A stretch of 64,000 nt of DNA. Origin: Leptolyngbya sp. PCC 7375. GTDB lineage: Bacteria; Cyanobacteriota; Cyanobacteriia; Phormidesmidales; Phormidesmidaceae. Below, piece by piece: positions 1 through 8,418 of this stretch. Every line of letters begins with the position of its first letter. The stretch's first letter is position 1. The stretch is from assembly GCF_000316115.1 (NCBI RefSeq), contig NZ_JH993797.1, positions 5,566,486 to 5,630,485 on the forward strand. The letters are read 5' to 3'. A model generated the notes under the pieces. It made no database searches. It was not told the origin of the DNA and worked only from the letters and a program-made list of their open reading frames with translations. A program made the translations under genes and the position numbers.

Positions 1-261
1 CCCTAAAGCCAACGAAAACCGAATCCGATCGAACATCGGATGCCCTGACTGAAAGCAATGAACTTTAAAACGCGATGAAAATTCAGAGGGAATACTATCG
101 TGACGATCACGCAACAAAAAAATATCCGCTGCCGCAGATGAATTAGAGGCTAAATACGCCGTTAAGATATCTTTGATATACGACTGAATTCCGCCTTCGC
201 AACCAAATACTTCTATAAAAACGAATGTATCTTTTGCCCATATCCTGCGAGCTAATTGCAT
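1..261 (-). CDS. glycosyltransferase, N-terminal part (runs off the window edge)
   Basis: An open frame of 87 codons runs from an ATG at 261 to the window edge, so the C-terminal part is missing. A GGAG box 8 bases upstream of the ATG supports this start, and an in-frame TAA lies further upstream. The visible protein has a GGIQSYIKDILTAYL segment followed by FLLRDRH, which resembles the N-terminal domain of GT4-type (GT-B fold) glycosyltransferases, where a GG-I/V-x-R/S-Y loop binds near the acceptor. Family assignment is by resemblance only, because the diagnostic C-terminal EX7E region is not in view. It lies downstream of the anti-sigma-factor-like gene on the same strand, 122 bases away. 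Confidence 0.55.
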   Translation of the reverse strand, partial: MQLARRIWAKDTFVFIEVFGCEGGIQSYIKDILTAYLASNSSAAADIFLLRDRHDSIPSEFSSRFKVHCFQSGHPMFDRIRFSLALG

Positions 262-383
262 GTGCAAAGCTCCATTTTTGTATATTACTTAGAACACCCA
301 TCACCTAATGATGAGACAACAAAATAGCTTCAGATGAGTGAATTCCTCAGCAAATTTAATAAGTTATTTAAAAGCTTTAAACC

Positions 384-803
384 TTACGAAGGCGTTGAAC
401 ATTTAACAATTCGGAGGCAATTACGCCCTAAATCATTACGTTCATAGTTTACATCGGCCAATCGCCGCATCAAAAACCAACCATAACCACCTACCGTGAG
501 TGTCCCCGGTTTTCGTTCTGGCAATTTATCAGGGTCAAACGGTTGACCCATATCCCATACTTGGACTTCTAATTTTTCTTGCCAGAGAAATAAATCTATT
601 TCAATAGGTGTATCCGCAGGTAAGCCCTTGTGTGCATGCCTAACGGCATTGGTAAAACCTTCCGCCAAGGCCAAATTTACTTGATCAAAAACAGCCTCAA
701 GCCATGGCAGTTGTGACGCAGAACAAAAACGATCAAACCACTGCTGAACTTGAGTTAGGTCTTCTAGCTTACTTTGAACTATCAACTGATCTTGCTTTAA
801 CAT
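384..803 (-). CDS. anti-sigma regulatory factor, RsbW/SpoIIAB-type HATPase
   Basis: A 139-residue protein made of a single GHKL-type ATPase domain. The N box is seen in ALAEGFTNAVRHAH, the G1 box in VWDMGQPFDP and the G2 box in GGYGWFLMRRL. This is the pattern of small serine kinases of the RsbW/SpoIIAB group, which phosphorylate anti-sigma-factor antagonists and bind sigma factors in partner-switching systems. No antagonist (STAS) or PP2C phosphatase gene lies beside it, so its partner must be elsewhere. The start is an ATG at 803 without a clear Shine-Dalgarno box. Family call is firm; the cellular target is unknown. Confidence 0.85.
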   Translation of the reverse strand: MLKQDQLIVQSKLEDLTQVQQWFDRFCSASQLPWLEAVFDQVNLALAEGFTNAVRHAHKGLPADTPIEIDLFLWQEKLEVQVWDMGQPFDPDKLPERKPGTLTVGGYGWFLMRRLADVNYERNDLGRNCLRIVKCSTPS

Positions 804-910
804 GTCCGACTAACCGGCACGTTCGCACCAATAGTTTGCCCGAAATCAACCAAAAAATCGATAGATAAGCCTAGGAGAGTAGATGTCTTAGCTGTATCTT
901 GACACATTAA

Positions 911-958
911 AAAGCTTCTTGAAAATTCGCAAATACATAGCGAAAATTCAAGAAGCTA
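911..958 (-). terminator. petD transcription terminator
   Basis: Two 18-base arms (913-930 and 940-957) are complementary except for two central positions and enclose a 9-base loop. On the minus strand the second arm is followed by a run of five T. The site lies 33 bases after the petD stop codon, as expected for the end of the petBD transcript. Confidence 0.75.
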
Positions 959-990
959 ATGTTAATGACCTAAGACAGAGAAATCAACGC

Positions 991-1473
991 CTAGAACAAA
1001 CCTAGAGTTAAAGACTTATCGATAGGTAGAGCTGCACCAATGCCTAACCAAAGAGTGGCTAGGGTACCAAACAAGAACACTGCTGTCGCAACCGGACGAC
1101 GGAATGGATTCTGGAACTTGTTTACATTTTCAATGAAAGGAATAAGTATCAGACCAAGGGGAATCGCTGTTTGCAAAGCAATTCCTAGAAGCTTGTTAGG
1201 TACAATTCGTAGAATCTGGAATGCAGGATAGAGATACCACTCAGGAAGAATCTCAAGGGGTGTAGCGAAAGGATTAGCAGGCTCACCTACAAGAGCAGGA
1301 TCTAAAACTGCTAAAGCTACGCAGCATGCAATGCTACCTAGGATCACTACGGGAAAAATGTATAGCAAATCATTGGGCCAAGCAGGTTCACCATAATAAT
1401 TGTGACCCATACCCTGCTTCAGCTTCTCTCTAAGTTGAGGATCACTGAGGTCAGGCTTCTTAATCGTTGCCAT
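991..1473 (-). CDS. petD: cytochrome b6f complex subunit IV
   Basis: A 160-residue protein, the normal length for subunit IV. It starts with the family-typical MATIKKPDLSDPQLREKL and the GHNYYGEPAWPNDLLYIFP segment, followed by three hydrophobic helices. The PEWYLYPAFQILR segment forms part of the quinol oxidation (Qo) site in this family. Subunit IV corresponds to the C-terminal half of mitochondrial cytochrome b and sits in the thylakoid membrane with cytochrome b6. It follows petB by 161 bases on the same strand, and the pair probably forms one transcript ending at the hairpin at 911-958. Confidence 0.97.
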   Translation of the reverse strand: MATIKKPDLSDPQLREKLKQGMGHNYYGEPAWPNDLLYIFPVVILGSIACCVALAVLDPALVGEPANPFATPLEILPEWYLYPAFQILRIVPNKLLGIALQTAIPLGLILIPFIENVNKFQNPFRRPVATAVFLFGTLATLWLGIGAALPIDKSLTLGLF

Positions 1474-1634
1474 AGCTCAAATCGTCTCCTAATTTACCTC
1501 TGAACAGAATGCGCGACTTGGTAGAAATAGCTTAACCCTGAATCAAGATTGAGGCCACACTTGGCAAAGAACCCAAACATTTAACCACAATCGAAGAGCA
1601 GCTAAGCGCTGGCCAGGGTCAAGCAACTAATCCC

Positions 1635-2303
1635 TTACAAGGGACCAGAAATACCTTGCTTACGAATCATCAAAAAGTGAGTCAACATAAACACGGCCAT
1701 CAGCCAAGGCAACACAAATGTGTGAAGGCTGTAGAAACGAGTCAGAGTTGACTGACCAACGCTCTCACCACCGCGAATAAACTCAACCATCAAACCGCCC
1801 ACAACAGGAATCGCACTAGGCACACCCGATACGATCTTTACAGCCCAGTAACCAACCTGGTCCCAAGGTAAAGAATAGCCTGTCACACCAAAGGAAACAG
1901 TGATAACGGCCATGATGACACCAGTTACCCAAGTCAATTCACGGGGATTTTTGAAACCGCCAGTGAGGTAAACCCGAAAAACGTGGAGAATCATCATCAA
2001 CACCATCATGCTGGCAGACCAGCGGTGGATGGAGCGAATCAACCAACCAAAACTAACATCAGTCATTAAGTACTGAACTGAATTAAACGCTTCTACTACA
2101 GTTGGCTTGTAGTAAAAAGTCATTGCGAAGCCAGTCGCAAACTGAATGATGAAGCAAACGAGGGTGATACCGCCAAGGCAATAGAAGATATTGACGTGAG
2201 GCGGTACATACTTACTGGAGATATCATCGGCGAGAGCCTGAATCTCAAGGCGCTCATTAAACCACTGGTAGGCCTTAGAGTCGGTGACTTGCTTAGTAAA
2301 CAT
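1635..2303 (-). CDS. petB: cytochrome b6
   Basis: A 222-residue protein that matches cytochrome b6 along its whole length. The four heme-ligating histidines are visible in the two pairs IHRWSA / MILHVFRVY and YSLHTF / MLTHFLM. Cys42 in NIFYCLGG corresponds to the cysteine that covalently holds heme c(n) near the Qi site. The protein carries electrons across the thylakoid membrane in the b6f complex and partners the petD product encoded directly downstream. The ATG start at 2303 gives the MFTKQVTDSKAYQWF beginning typical of cyanobacteria. It is divergent from ctpA. Confidence 0.98.
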   Translation of the reverse strand: MFTKQVTDSKAYQWFNERLEIQALADDISSKYVPPHVNIFYCLGGITLVCFIIQFATGFAMTFYYKPTVVEAFNSVQYLMTDVSFGWLIRSIHRWSASMMVLMMILHVFRVYLTGGFKNPRELTWVTGVIMAVITVSFGVTGYSLPWDQVGYWAVKIVSGVPSAIPVVGGLMVEFIRGGESVGQSTLTRFYSLHTFVLPWLMAVFMLTHFLMIRKQGISGPL

Positions 2304-2694
2304 GAAGCGCGGATATAAAATTAGATCTATGCCGTTACTAAAAAATGTAACACAACCAACCTTTAGAAACCGCCTATCTTGAAACTTTCAAGCTATGTAG
2401 CGACCATCGACTAGCTGTTGTAACTGGCTCTAGACGAGGAAATGGGCAAAGATATTCTCTCGTTGCGACGGGTTCAAAAGCAAGTTGCATTTGCTTAGGG
2501 TTATTCACAAAACTTAACCATTTACCAACAAACAGACAGATGCCCATGAATTCCTGTCATGGAAGATGGGAGGAACACAGTATTCTGAGGAAGCCGCTAT
2601 GCTGCTAAAAGGGACAATTAATGCTGTCCTAGGAGCTTAACAACAGAATTTCCTTTTCAGTTAAGCAACGGTATTGTTTGAGCTGTGGTGAAGA
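2304..2694. promoter_or_regulatory. divergent intergenic region petB / ctpA
   Basis: A 391-base gap between the starts of petB (minus) and ctpA (plus) must hold the promoters of both. No convincing -35/-10 pair, long inverted repeat or small ORF with a ribosome-binding site could be picked out by eye. Confidence 0.4.
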
Positions 2695-3942
2695 ATGAGA
2701 AAAACTGGGCTGCTGCATGTAGTTCTTTTAAGAGGCATCTGTGCGATCTGTATCGCAATAGTTCTGAGTTTAGGGGTTGCACCTCTACCAGCACTTGCTT
2801 TTACAGAGCAACAGAAGCTGGTTATGGAAGTTTGGCGCATCGTCAATCGGGCCTATTTAGATGAGACCTTTAACCATCAAAATTGGTGGTTTACCCGTGA
2901 GAAAGCTCTGAAGCGTCCAATCAATAACTGGGAAGATGCCTACAAAGAAGCGCAGTCGATACTCCAGAAGTTAGATGATCCTTACACCCGCTTCTTACCC
3001 CCTGAGCAATATCAAAGCTTACAGACCAATACCTCTGGAGAGCTGTTGGGTGTCGGGTTACAGATCGCCAAGGATGATGAAAACCAGAATTTGCGCGTGA
3101 TTGCTCCCATCGTTGGCTCTCCTGCTGAACGGGCGGGTTTATCACCGAGGGATGAAATTGTTGCTATCAATGGCATATCAACCCAATCATTTTCCCTTGA
3201 TGAGGCAGCCGCACGCATGCGGGGACCAGCGGGGACTATTGTCACCTTAAAGATTGAACGTTCTGGCGTAACGCCCTTCGAGGTGAACCTAACTCGTGAG
3301 CGCATTAATCTGAATCCCGTCTTCTCAGAATTACGTTTTGAACAAGGCAATCAAGTTGGCTACATTCGTTTGGGACAGTTTAACGGTAATGCCGTTGAAG
3401 ATATCCGAGCCGCAATCACCCGCCTAGAGCAGCAACAGGCTAATGGCTACATTCTGGACTTACGGAATAATCCAGGTGGTCTATTGCAAGCAGGTATTGA
3501 TATTGCCAGACTCTGGTTGGATGAGGGCACGATTGTTTATACCGTTAACCGCCAAGGGATATTAGAAAGCTTTGAAGCTGGGGCTGGAGCTATGACTCAG
3601 AAACCGCTGATCTTACTGGTCAATGGAGGCACCGCCAGCGCCAGTGAAATCTTAGCGGGAGCGCTTCAAGATAATCATCGAGCCCAGTTAGTAGGGGAAA
3701 CCACATTTGGCAAAGGTCTGATTCAGTCTTTATTTGATTTGAGCCATGGGTCTGGGCTAGCTGTGACGGTGGCAAAATATGAGACCCCGGACCATCACGA
3801 TATTAATAAGCTAGGGATTACCCCCGACCGCACAGTGACTAACGAGCCGATCACCCCAGATCAAGTTGCCACAACCAAGGATGTTCAATATAAAGCGGCT
3901 GTTGAAACGTTAATGGAATCGATCATGCCACCCCTAACCTAA
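2695..3942 (+). CDS. ctpA: carboxyl-terminal processing peptidase CtpA (D1 maturation)
   Basis: A 415-residue S41-family protease. An N-terminal hydrophobic stretch (about residues 8-31, ending ALA) looks like a signal peptide for export to the lumen. A PDZ domain follows (GVGLQIAKDDENQNLRVI ... GSPAERAGL). The catalytic Ser-Lys dyad is S315 in GGTASASE and K340 in TFGKG, with the 25-residue spacing known for Tsp/CtpA enzymes. In cyanobacteria CtpA removes the C-terminal extension of the D1 precursor so that the manganese cluster can assemble. The HD-domain gene starts 4 bases after its stop, so both are probably co-transcribed. Confidence 0.95.
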   Translation: MRKTGLLHVVLLRGICAICIAIVLSLGVAPLPALAFTEQQKLVMEVWRIVNRAYLDETFNHQNWWFTREKALKRPINNWEDAYKEAQSILQKLDDPYTRFLPPEQYQSLQTNTSGELLGVGLQIAKDDENQNLRVIAPIVGSPAERAGLSPRDEIVAINGISTQSFSLDEAAARMRGPAGTIVTLKIERSGVTPFEVNLTRERINLNPVFSELRFEQGNQVGYIRLGQFNGNAVEDIRAAITRLEQQQANGYILDLRNNPGGLLQAGIDIARLWLDEGTIVYTVNRQGILESFEAGAGAMTQKPLILLVNGGTASASEILAGALQDNHRAQLVGETTFGKGLIQSLFDLSHGSGLAVTVAKYETPDHHDINKLGITPDRTVTNEPITPDQVATTKDVQYKAAVETLMESIMPPLT

Positions 3943-3946
3943 GACC

Positions 3947-5227
3947 GTGCCGCTCAAAACCCGTACGTATCATGATCCGCTCCATGGCGCTATCACTCTC
4001 GATAGGGCTGACCCGGTAGAAGCATTATTGATTGAGCTGATCGATACGTCACCTTTTCAGCGGCTGCGACGCATCCGGCAACTTGGGCCTGCTAGCCTCA
4101 CATTTCATGGTGCAGAAAGTTCACGGTTCACCCATTCGCTAGGGGTTATGGCCATTGCCCGACGTGCATTTGACCGACTGGCAGCTATCTATCCAGAGTT
4201 GATGGTTCATCGCGCAGCAGTTTTGTGCGCAGCGTTGCTCCATGATGTCGGCCATGGTCCGTTTAGTCATACGACGGAGGAAGTGTTTGGCGGTCACCAT
4301 GAGCATTGGACCCGACGCATTCTGAAACAGGCTCCAGAGGTGCGTAGGCGCTTGGATGAGTTCTCACCCAAGTTACGTTGCGACATTGATGCAATTTATC
4401 AGCACCAGCATCCCGTACCTTGTGTGTGGCAGTTAGTGTCGAGTCAGTTGGATTGCGATCGCATCGACTACCTGATGCGTGACAGCTATTTTACGGGAGC
4501 TTCCTATGGCCAGCTAGATCTTGACCGCATCATTTTAGCTCTAGACTACGATCCAGCCAGTCAGCAGCTAATTGTGGTTAAAAAGGGTCTAGGGGCAATC
4601 GAACACTACCTGGTGGTGCGCTACTTTATGTACGCCCATATCTATAATCACCCCAAAAATTTAGTCGCCACTTGGGTTTTAGAGCAGACAATTAGGCGGG
4701 CTAAAGCCCTCCTAACCACAGGCACCCTGGAAGCAGACACCACTATGACTGCCTGGTTAAACTGTGAAGTTGATGAGCTGCCCCTAGAGCAGTATTTAGC
4801 CCAAGACGACTACGTGTTGTCCTACCACCTACAGCGTTGGCAAACCCACAAGGACCCGATCCTGGCCGACCTCTGTCAACAATTTGTGAATCGTCGATTG
4901 CCCAAAGCGACGGAAATTAGCCAATACACCTATGCACAACAGGCAGAAATATTATCGATAGCACGGCGTCAGGTCTACGGTACCGTACCAGACCCTAAAA
5001 TCTATTTGAGTCTGCGCCACATCAGTAATCGAGGCTATACCCTTTATCAGCGGGGGATTAAACTGAAAACCGCTGAAGGCTTGGTCGCTATTAGTCAGCT
5101 GTCGCCCCTGGTACAAACCCTAATTCAGCCTTGCCAACGCACCTGGTTACTGCATCCAGCAGATCTACCTGTGGATGACATTTTGGAGACGTTTAAACCG
5201 GTGATGGGGTGGGGTGGGAAGGAGTGA
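3947..5227 (+). CDS. HD-domain phosphohydrolase (SAMHD1/YdhJ-like, COG1078)
   Basis: A 426-residue protein with the HD metal-binding pattern: His in RFTHSLGVMAIA, the HD pair in ALLHDVGHGPFSH, and the distal Asp in LDCDRIDYLMRDS. The opening YHDPLHGAITLD is typical of the COG1078 group, which includes dGTPase/SAMHD1-like nucleotide phosphohydrolases. The substrate cannot be told from sequence. It begins with GTG at 3947, only 4 bases after the ctpA stop, and no ATG precedes the conserved N-terminus, so translational coupling with ctpA is likely. Family is clear; specific reaction is inferred. Confidence 0.85.
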   Translation: MPLKTRTYHDPLHGAITLDRADPVEALLIELIDTSPFQRLRRIRQLGPASLTFHGAESSRFTHSLGVMAIARRAFDRLAAIYPELMVHRAAVLCAALLHDVGHGPFSHTTEEVFGGHHEHWTRRILKQAPEVRRRLDEFSPKLRCDIDAIYQHQHPVPCVWQLVSSQLDCDRIDYLMRDSYFTGASYGQLDLDRIILALDYDPASQQLIVVKKGLGAIEHYLVVRYFMYAHIYNHPKNLVATWVLEQTIRRAKALLTTGTLEADTTMTAWLNCEVDELPLEQYLAQDDYVLSYHLQRWQTHKDPILADLCQQFVNRRLPKATEISQYTYAQQAEILSIARRQVYGTVPDPKIYLSLRHISNRGYTLYQRGIKLKTAEGLVAISQLSPLVQTLIQPCQRTWLLHPADLPVDDILETFKPVMGWGGKE

Positions 5228-5235
5228 TAGTTTTT

Positions 5236-5332
5236 AGTTCTGGGTTATTCGTTCACGGCCTGCCTCTTGTTTGCCTTCATGGTGTTTACTGTGGTCTAAC
5301 GACAATTAACTAAGAACTAGCAACCCAGAACT
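5236..5332. terminator. inverted repeat between convergent genes
   Basis: Perfect 11-base arms AGTTCTGGGTT (5236-5246) and AACCCAGAACT (5322-5332) enclose 75 bases. It fills the gap between two convergent genes, so a role as bidirectional terminator is plausible, although no clean T-run follows. Similar 'TTAGTTCT' wording recurs at 11777-11936. Confidence 0.4.
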
Positions 5333-5334
5333 CA

Positions 5335-6087
5335 CTAAAGCAGCACCTGACTCTTCGCCAATTCTTGAAAATCTAAACCAGCTAACTTGTTGTAGGCATC
5401 ATCAATAAACCGCTTACCGCGAAGGAAACCAATATTAGCGCCTGGACAGATATAGCTCAGGGTTTGAGGTGTAAATTCATCTAACAGTCGCTGCACATGC
5501 TTGAGCTGACGGGGCCAATGGAAGGTTTTGGAAACCCGGAGCGGGGTAGCACCGCCCTGGCGCGTCGGTAGAACATGACGCCCGCTAAACAGGATGCCAC
5601 CTTGGTCTGCATTGTAAAGACATGCGGATCCGGGAGAATGACCGGGAGTCCAAAGGAGTTTATGACGAGGTGTCAGCATTAGCTCGTGATGAAATGTGCG
5701 AGTTTCTATCTGGGGAAGTAGGTAAGCCTCTTGCTCCTGTAGGACAACATCACAGCCAAATTGAGATTGCCAATCACGGACATGGCTACTGCCGCCACGG
5801 TGAGTAATGACCAACCACTGTAGCCCCCCTTGCTCAGCAATAAAGTTCAAGTTTGTATCTGTCAAAGTTGGACAGTCTACTAGAATGTTGTTTCTTGCGA
5901 CAGAGTTGCTGTCTGGCGTTGGCGCATACGTGATCAAATAAGCTGTACCCCCTAAGGTTTCACGGTTGGGTGGAAACGCGTAAACAGTAGAATCCGCGCC
6001 AAATACCGACCGGGGTAGCTTTGTGGTCGATCGAGCTGTTTCGCTAGGTATAGGGCTGTTGTCCAAATTTATTGTTGAAGTAGACAC
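5335..6087 (-). CDS. metallo-beta-lactamase-fold protein with degenerate metal site
   Basis: About 250 residues with MBL-fold landmarks: TAYLITY and NNILVDCP strands, then WLVITHRGGSSHV in place of the HxHxDH motif, LLWTPGHSPGSACLY (the TPGH loop), and GGILFSGRHVLP, which resembles the FSGD strand with Asp replaced. Only some of the usual zinc ligands remain, so hydrolase activity is uncertain. The frame opens with TTG at 6099, but GTG at 6087 has a GGAG box 6 bases upstream and is preferred here. Function unknown. It is convergent with the HD-domain gene and divergent from the site-2-protease-like gene. Confidence 0.7.
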   Translation of the reverse strand: MSTSTINLDNSPIPSETARSTTKLPRSVFGADSTVYAFPPNRETLGGTAYLITYAPTPDSNSVARNNILVDCPTLTDTNLNFIAEQGGLQWLVITHRGGSSHVRDWQSQFGCDVVLQEQEAYLLPQIETRTFHHELMLTPRHKLLWTPGHSPGSACLYNADQGGILFSGRHVLPTRQGGATPLRVSKTFHWPRQLKHVQRLLDEFTPQTLSYICPGANIGFLRGKRFIDDAYNKLAGLDFQELAKSQVLL

Positions 6088-6137
6088 CAAAAGCTCCAAA
6101 AAAAGCCATCATCTCTCACCCTAGGGCCCTGCCTGGT

Positions 6138-7616
6138 ATGGTAATTCAGAGCCCTGGTAAGGGGGCGGATTGTGGGTTTATGACATTTGTACTGTTATCG
6201 ATATTACTGGGAATCTTGACCTACTTGGTCATTCATCGAGGCGTAGCGACTATGACACGCTCCCCAGTTTGGCTATTGTGGCTGATCATTATGACACCCA
6301 TTTTCGCTCTGACAGCCTGGGTTCTAAAGCATGGCAGATATGCCCCACCTAATATTTTCATACTAGGTCTATTTATTGTTTGCCCCCTGATATACATGTG
6401 GGTAGTCCTATTGGGCCGACGTCCATCGGCACAGCGCCCATCAACACTAACGCCTCATCGACCAGCACCAGCACCGCCAATGCTCATGGAACAAGAGGAA
6501 GAAGAGCGTTTGAGGGCATGTTTTCCATGGTCTATTTATTTTTTACAGAAGATTGAACATCGCCAACAGATGATGATCTGCCATGGGCGACTGAAAGCGA
6601 CACCAGCCGTTGCCCATAGCACTGTGCAGCAAAATGTGCGATCGCAATTTGGCCATCAGTTCTTGGTGGTTTTGCAGGAAGAACGTAATGGTGATCCTGT
6701 CTTCACCCTGGTCCCTAATCGAGAACCCGCCAATTCATCAAAAGACAGCGGCTGGCGGCTCTCGATTCTACTGTTTATTTTGACCCTGGGCACCACGACA
6801 TTGGCAGGGTTGCTGCTAGTGGGCGATCTATCTATCCCAGAGCTGCTATCGCAGCCAGAACTGTTGGTTAAAGGCCTGGGCTATAGCCTCGCGGTGATGA
6901 TGATTTTGGCCGTGCGAGAACTGGTCCACTATGCCATGGCTCGCCGTCACCATATTCCAGCTTCCGCACCATTCTTTATTCCAGTCCCCTACTTTCTCGG
7001 CACCATTGGCGCTTTTGTGCGGATCAAAGCACCCGCACCCAACCGTCGCGCTCTATTTGATTTGGGCTTAGCAGGCCCGCTGGCTGGATTTCTGGTCAGC
7101 CTACCCATCGTGATTTGGGGATTAGCCCACTCACAGATGGTCGATTTAACCGAGGAATCAGGTCTGTTTAACTTTCAGTCCTTAGACCCAAAGGGTTCAA
7201 TCTTGCTGGCGCTGCTGAGTAAGTTAGCTTTGGGTAGTGATTTTCAGATGGATACGGCTCTTTATCTGCATTCGGTTGCGATCGCAGGCTGTTTAGGCCT
7301 GGTATTAACGGCTCTCAACTTAATGCCTGTAGGCCAGTTAGATGGTGGCCACATTGTCCATGCCATGTATGGTCGCTGGAGTGGAGCTGCCATTGGCAAC
7401 ATTACTCGAATCTTGGTGGCCGCCATGGCATTTATCCAACCCGCCTACTTACTGTGGGCACTGCTACTCATATTTATGTCTAGCCGAGACGAGCCAGCGC
7501 TTGACGATGTCAGCGAACTCAATGGCGTGCGCGATGCCTTAGGTCTCATAGCCATGGTGATTTTAGTACTGATTGTGCTGCCAATGCCTCAGGCCATAAG
7601 TGAGCGCCTACTGTAA
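6138..7616 (+). CDS. site-2-protease-like (M50) membrane protein, EGY type
   Basis: A 492-residue polytopic membrane protein. An N-terminal membrane pair is followed by a soluble domain (EEEERLRACFPW ... QFGHQFLVVLQEE) of the kind found in cyanobacterial and plastid EGY proteases. The S2P core then shows PFFIPVPYFLGTIGAF, FDLGLAGPLAGF and NLMPVGQLDGGHIVH with D402. The HExxH motif is altered to R260-E261-L-V-H264, so one zinc-binding histidine is missing and proteolysis is doubtful. ATG at 6138 gives the longest protein; ATG at 6180 is an alternative that begins just before the first membrane segment and has a G-rich box about 15 bases upstream. Confidence 0.85.
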   Translation: MVIQSPGKGADCGFMTFVLLSILLGILTYLVIHRGVATMTRSPVWLLWLIIMTPIFALTAWVLKHGRYAPPNIFILGLFIVCPLIYMWVVLLGRRPSAQRPSTLTPHRPAPAPPMLMEQEEEERLRACFPWSIYFLQKIEHRQQMMICHGRLKATPAVAHSTVQQNVRSQFGHQFLVVLQEERNGDPVFTLVPNREPANSSKDSGWRLSILLFILTLGTTTLAGLLLVGDLSIPELLSQPELLVKGLGYSLAVMMILAVRELVHYAMARRHHIPASAPFFIPVPYFLGTIGAFVRIKAPAPNRRALFDLGLAGPLAGFLVSLPIVIWGLAHSQMVDLTEESGLFNFQSLDPKGSILLALLSKLALGSDFQMDTALYLHSVAIAGCLGLVLTALNLMPVGQLDGGHIVHAMYGRWSGAAIGNITRILVAAMAFIQPAYLLWALLLIFMSSRDEPALDDVSELNGVRDALGLIAMVILVLIVLPMPQAISERLL

Positions 7617-7776
7617 AGCTTATGCCAGCATTCAAATGAAGCCGTTAAAAAAAGTTAGCTAATCCTAGCTTGCAGGAGAACACCACAGATTTGGGGCTTT
7701 CAACGTCAAGAACACTTATCCATAAGTTCATGATGGATTTCCGTACATCACGGCACTACGGCTGTAAACGTAACAA

Positions 7777-8280
7777 GTGCAATCAATTGACCCAGCCCCG
7801 ATGCCATCATCTTCCCCAGCACCTAAACCGACAGCAAATTTTTTCACATCAGCCTTGCTGCTATTTGGCGGTAGCTTTGGCGGTACTCATCTAACCGCTT
7901 TGGTCGCTCCTTATTCTCAATGGAGTGGCGTTGTCGGTTTTCTCATGTTCCCAATTGCCTTTATGACCGGTATGCAGATGTGGCCTTGGATAGATCGTCG
8001 TGTAGAACGTATTCGTTCAATCCCAAACCGAGTTAGAAAGATCAAACCGATTGCATCTCGCCGCTCCAAGGGGGTCATCGGCCCATGGAGTTTTGTCATT
8101 ACATCTATAGCGACGTCTATTTTGTCCGGTCTAATTCTCACCCCACCCGCCATGCAAATTGTGGTTGACCCAGGGTACAGAGTATTGATTACTGCGGGAG
8201 CAATATACGGAATCATCTGCTGGATACTGATTCAACTCGGCTACCTCCAGCAGGCTAATGTGTACCCCAAGGATTCATAA
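7777..8280 (+). CDS. small membrane protein of unknown function
   Basis: A protein of up to 167 residues with three hydrophobic segments: about residues 26-48, 52-68 and the C-terminal pair near 103-155. A basic loop between them is rich in Arg and Lys (RRVERIRSIPNRVRKIKP). The N-terminus is Pro/Ser rich. The start is either GTG at 7777 or ATG at 7801; neither has a good Shine-Dalgarno box. It follows the protease-like gene by 160 bases and ends before a strong hairpin shared with the convergent glycosidase-like gene. I do not recognise the family. Confidence 0.6.
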   Translation: MQSIDPAPMPSSSPAPKPTANFFTSALLLFGGSFGGTHLTALVAPYSQWSGVVGFLMFPIAFMTGMQMWPWIDRRVERIRSIPNRVRKIKPIASRRSKGVIGPWSFVITSIATSILSGLILTPPAMQIVVDPGYRVLITAGAIYGIICWILIQLGYLQQANVYPKDS

Positions 8281-8310
8281 TACGAATCCTGGCCTGCCCC
8301 TGATACTGCA

Positions 8311-8353
8311 GGGCAACCACCAGGGATGGCAAGGCAATCCCTGGTGGTTGCCC
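8311..8353. terminator. strong hairpin between convergent genes
   Basis: Perfect 17-base arms (8311-8327 and 8337-8353) with a 9-base loop form a GC-rich hairpin located 30 bases after one gene and 66 bases before the stop of the opposing gene. There is no T-run, but position and stability fit a bidirectional transcription barrier. Confidence 0.65.
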
Positions 8354-8418
8354 CGACGGGATGGCTCATTTCTAATCGAGTTTACTGAATTCGGATTGGG
8401 TATAGGTTCTTAGTCCAG

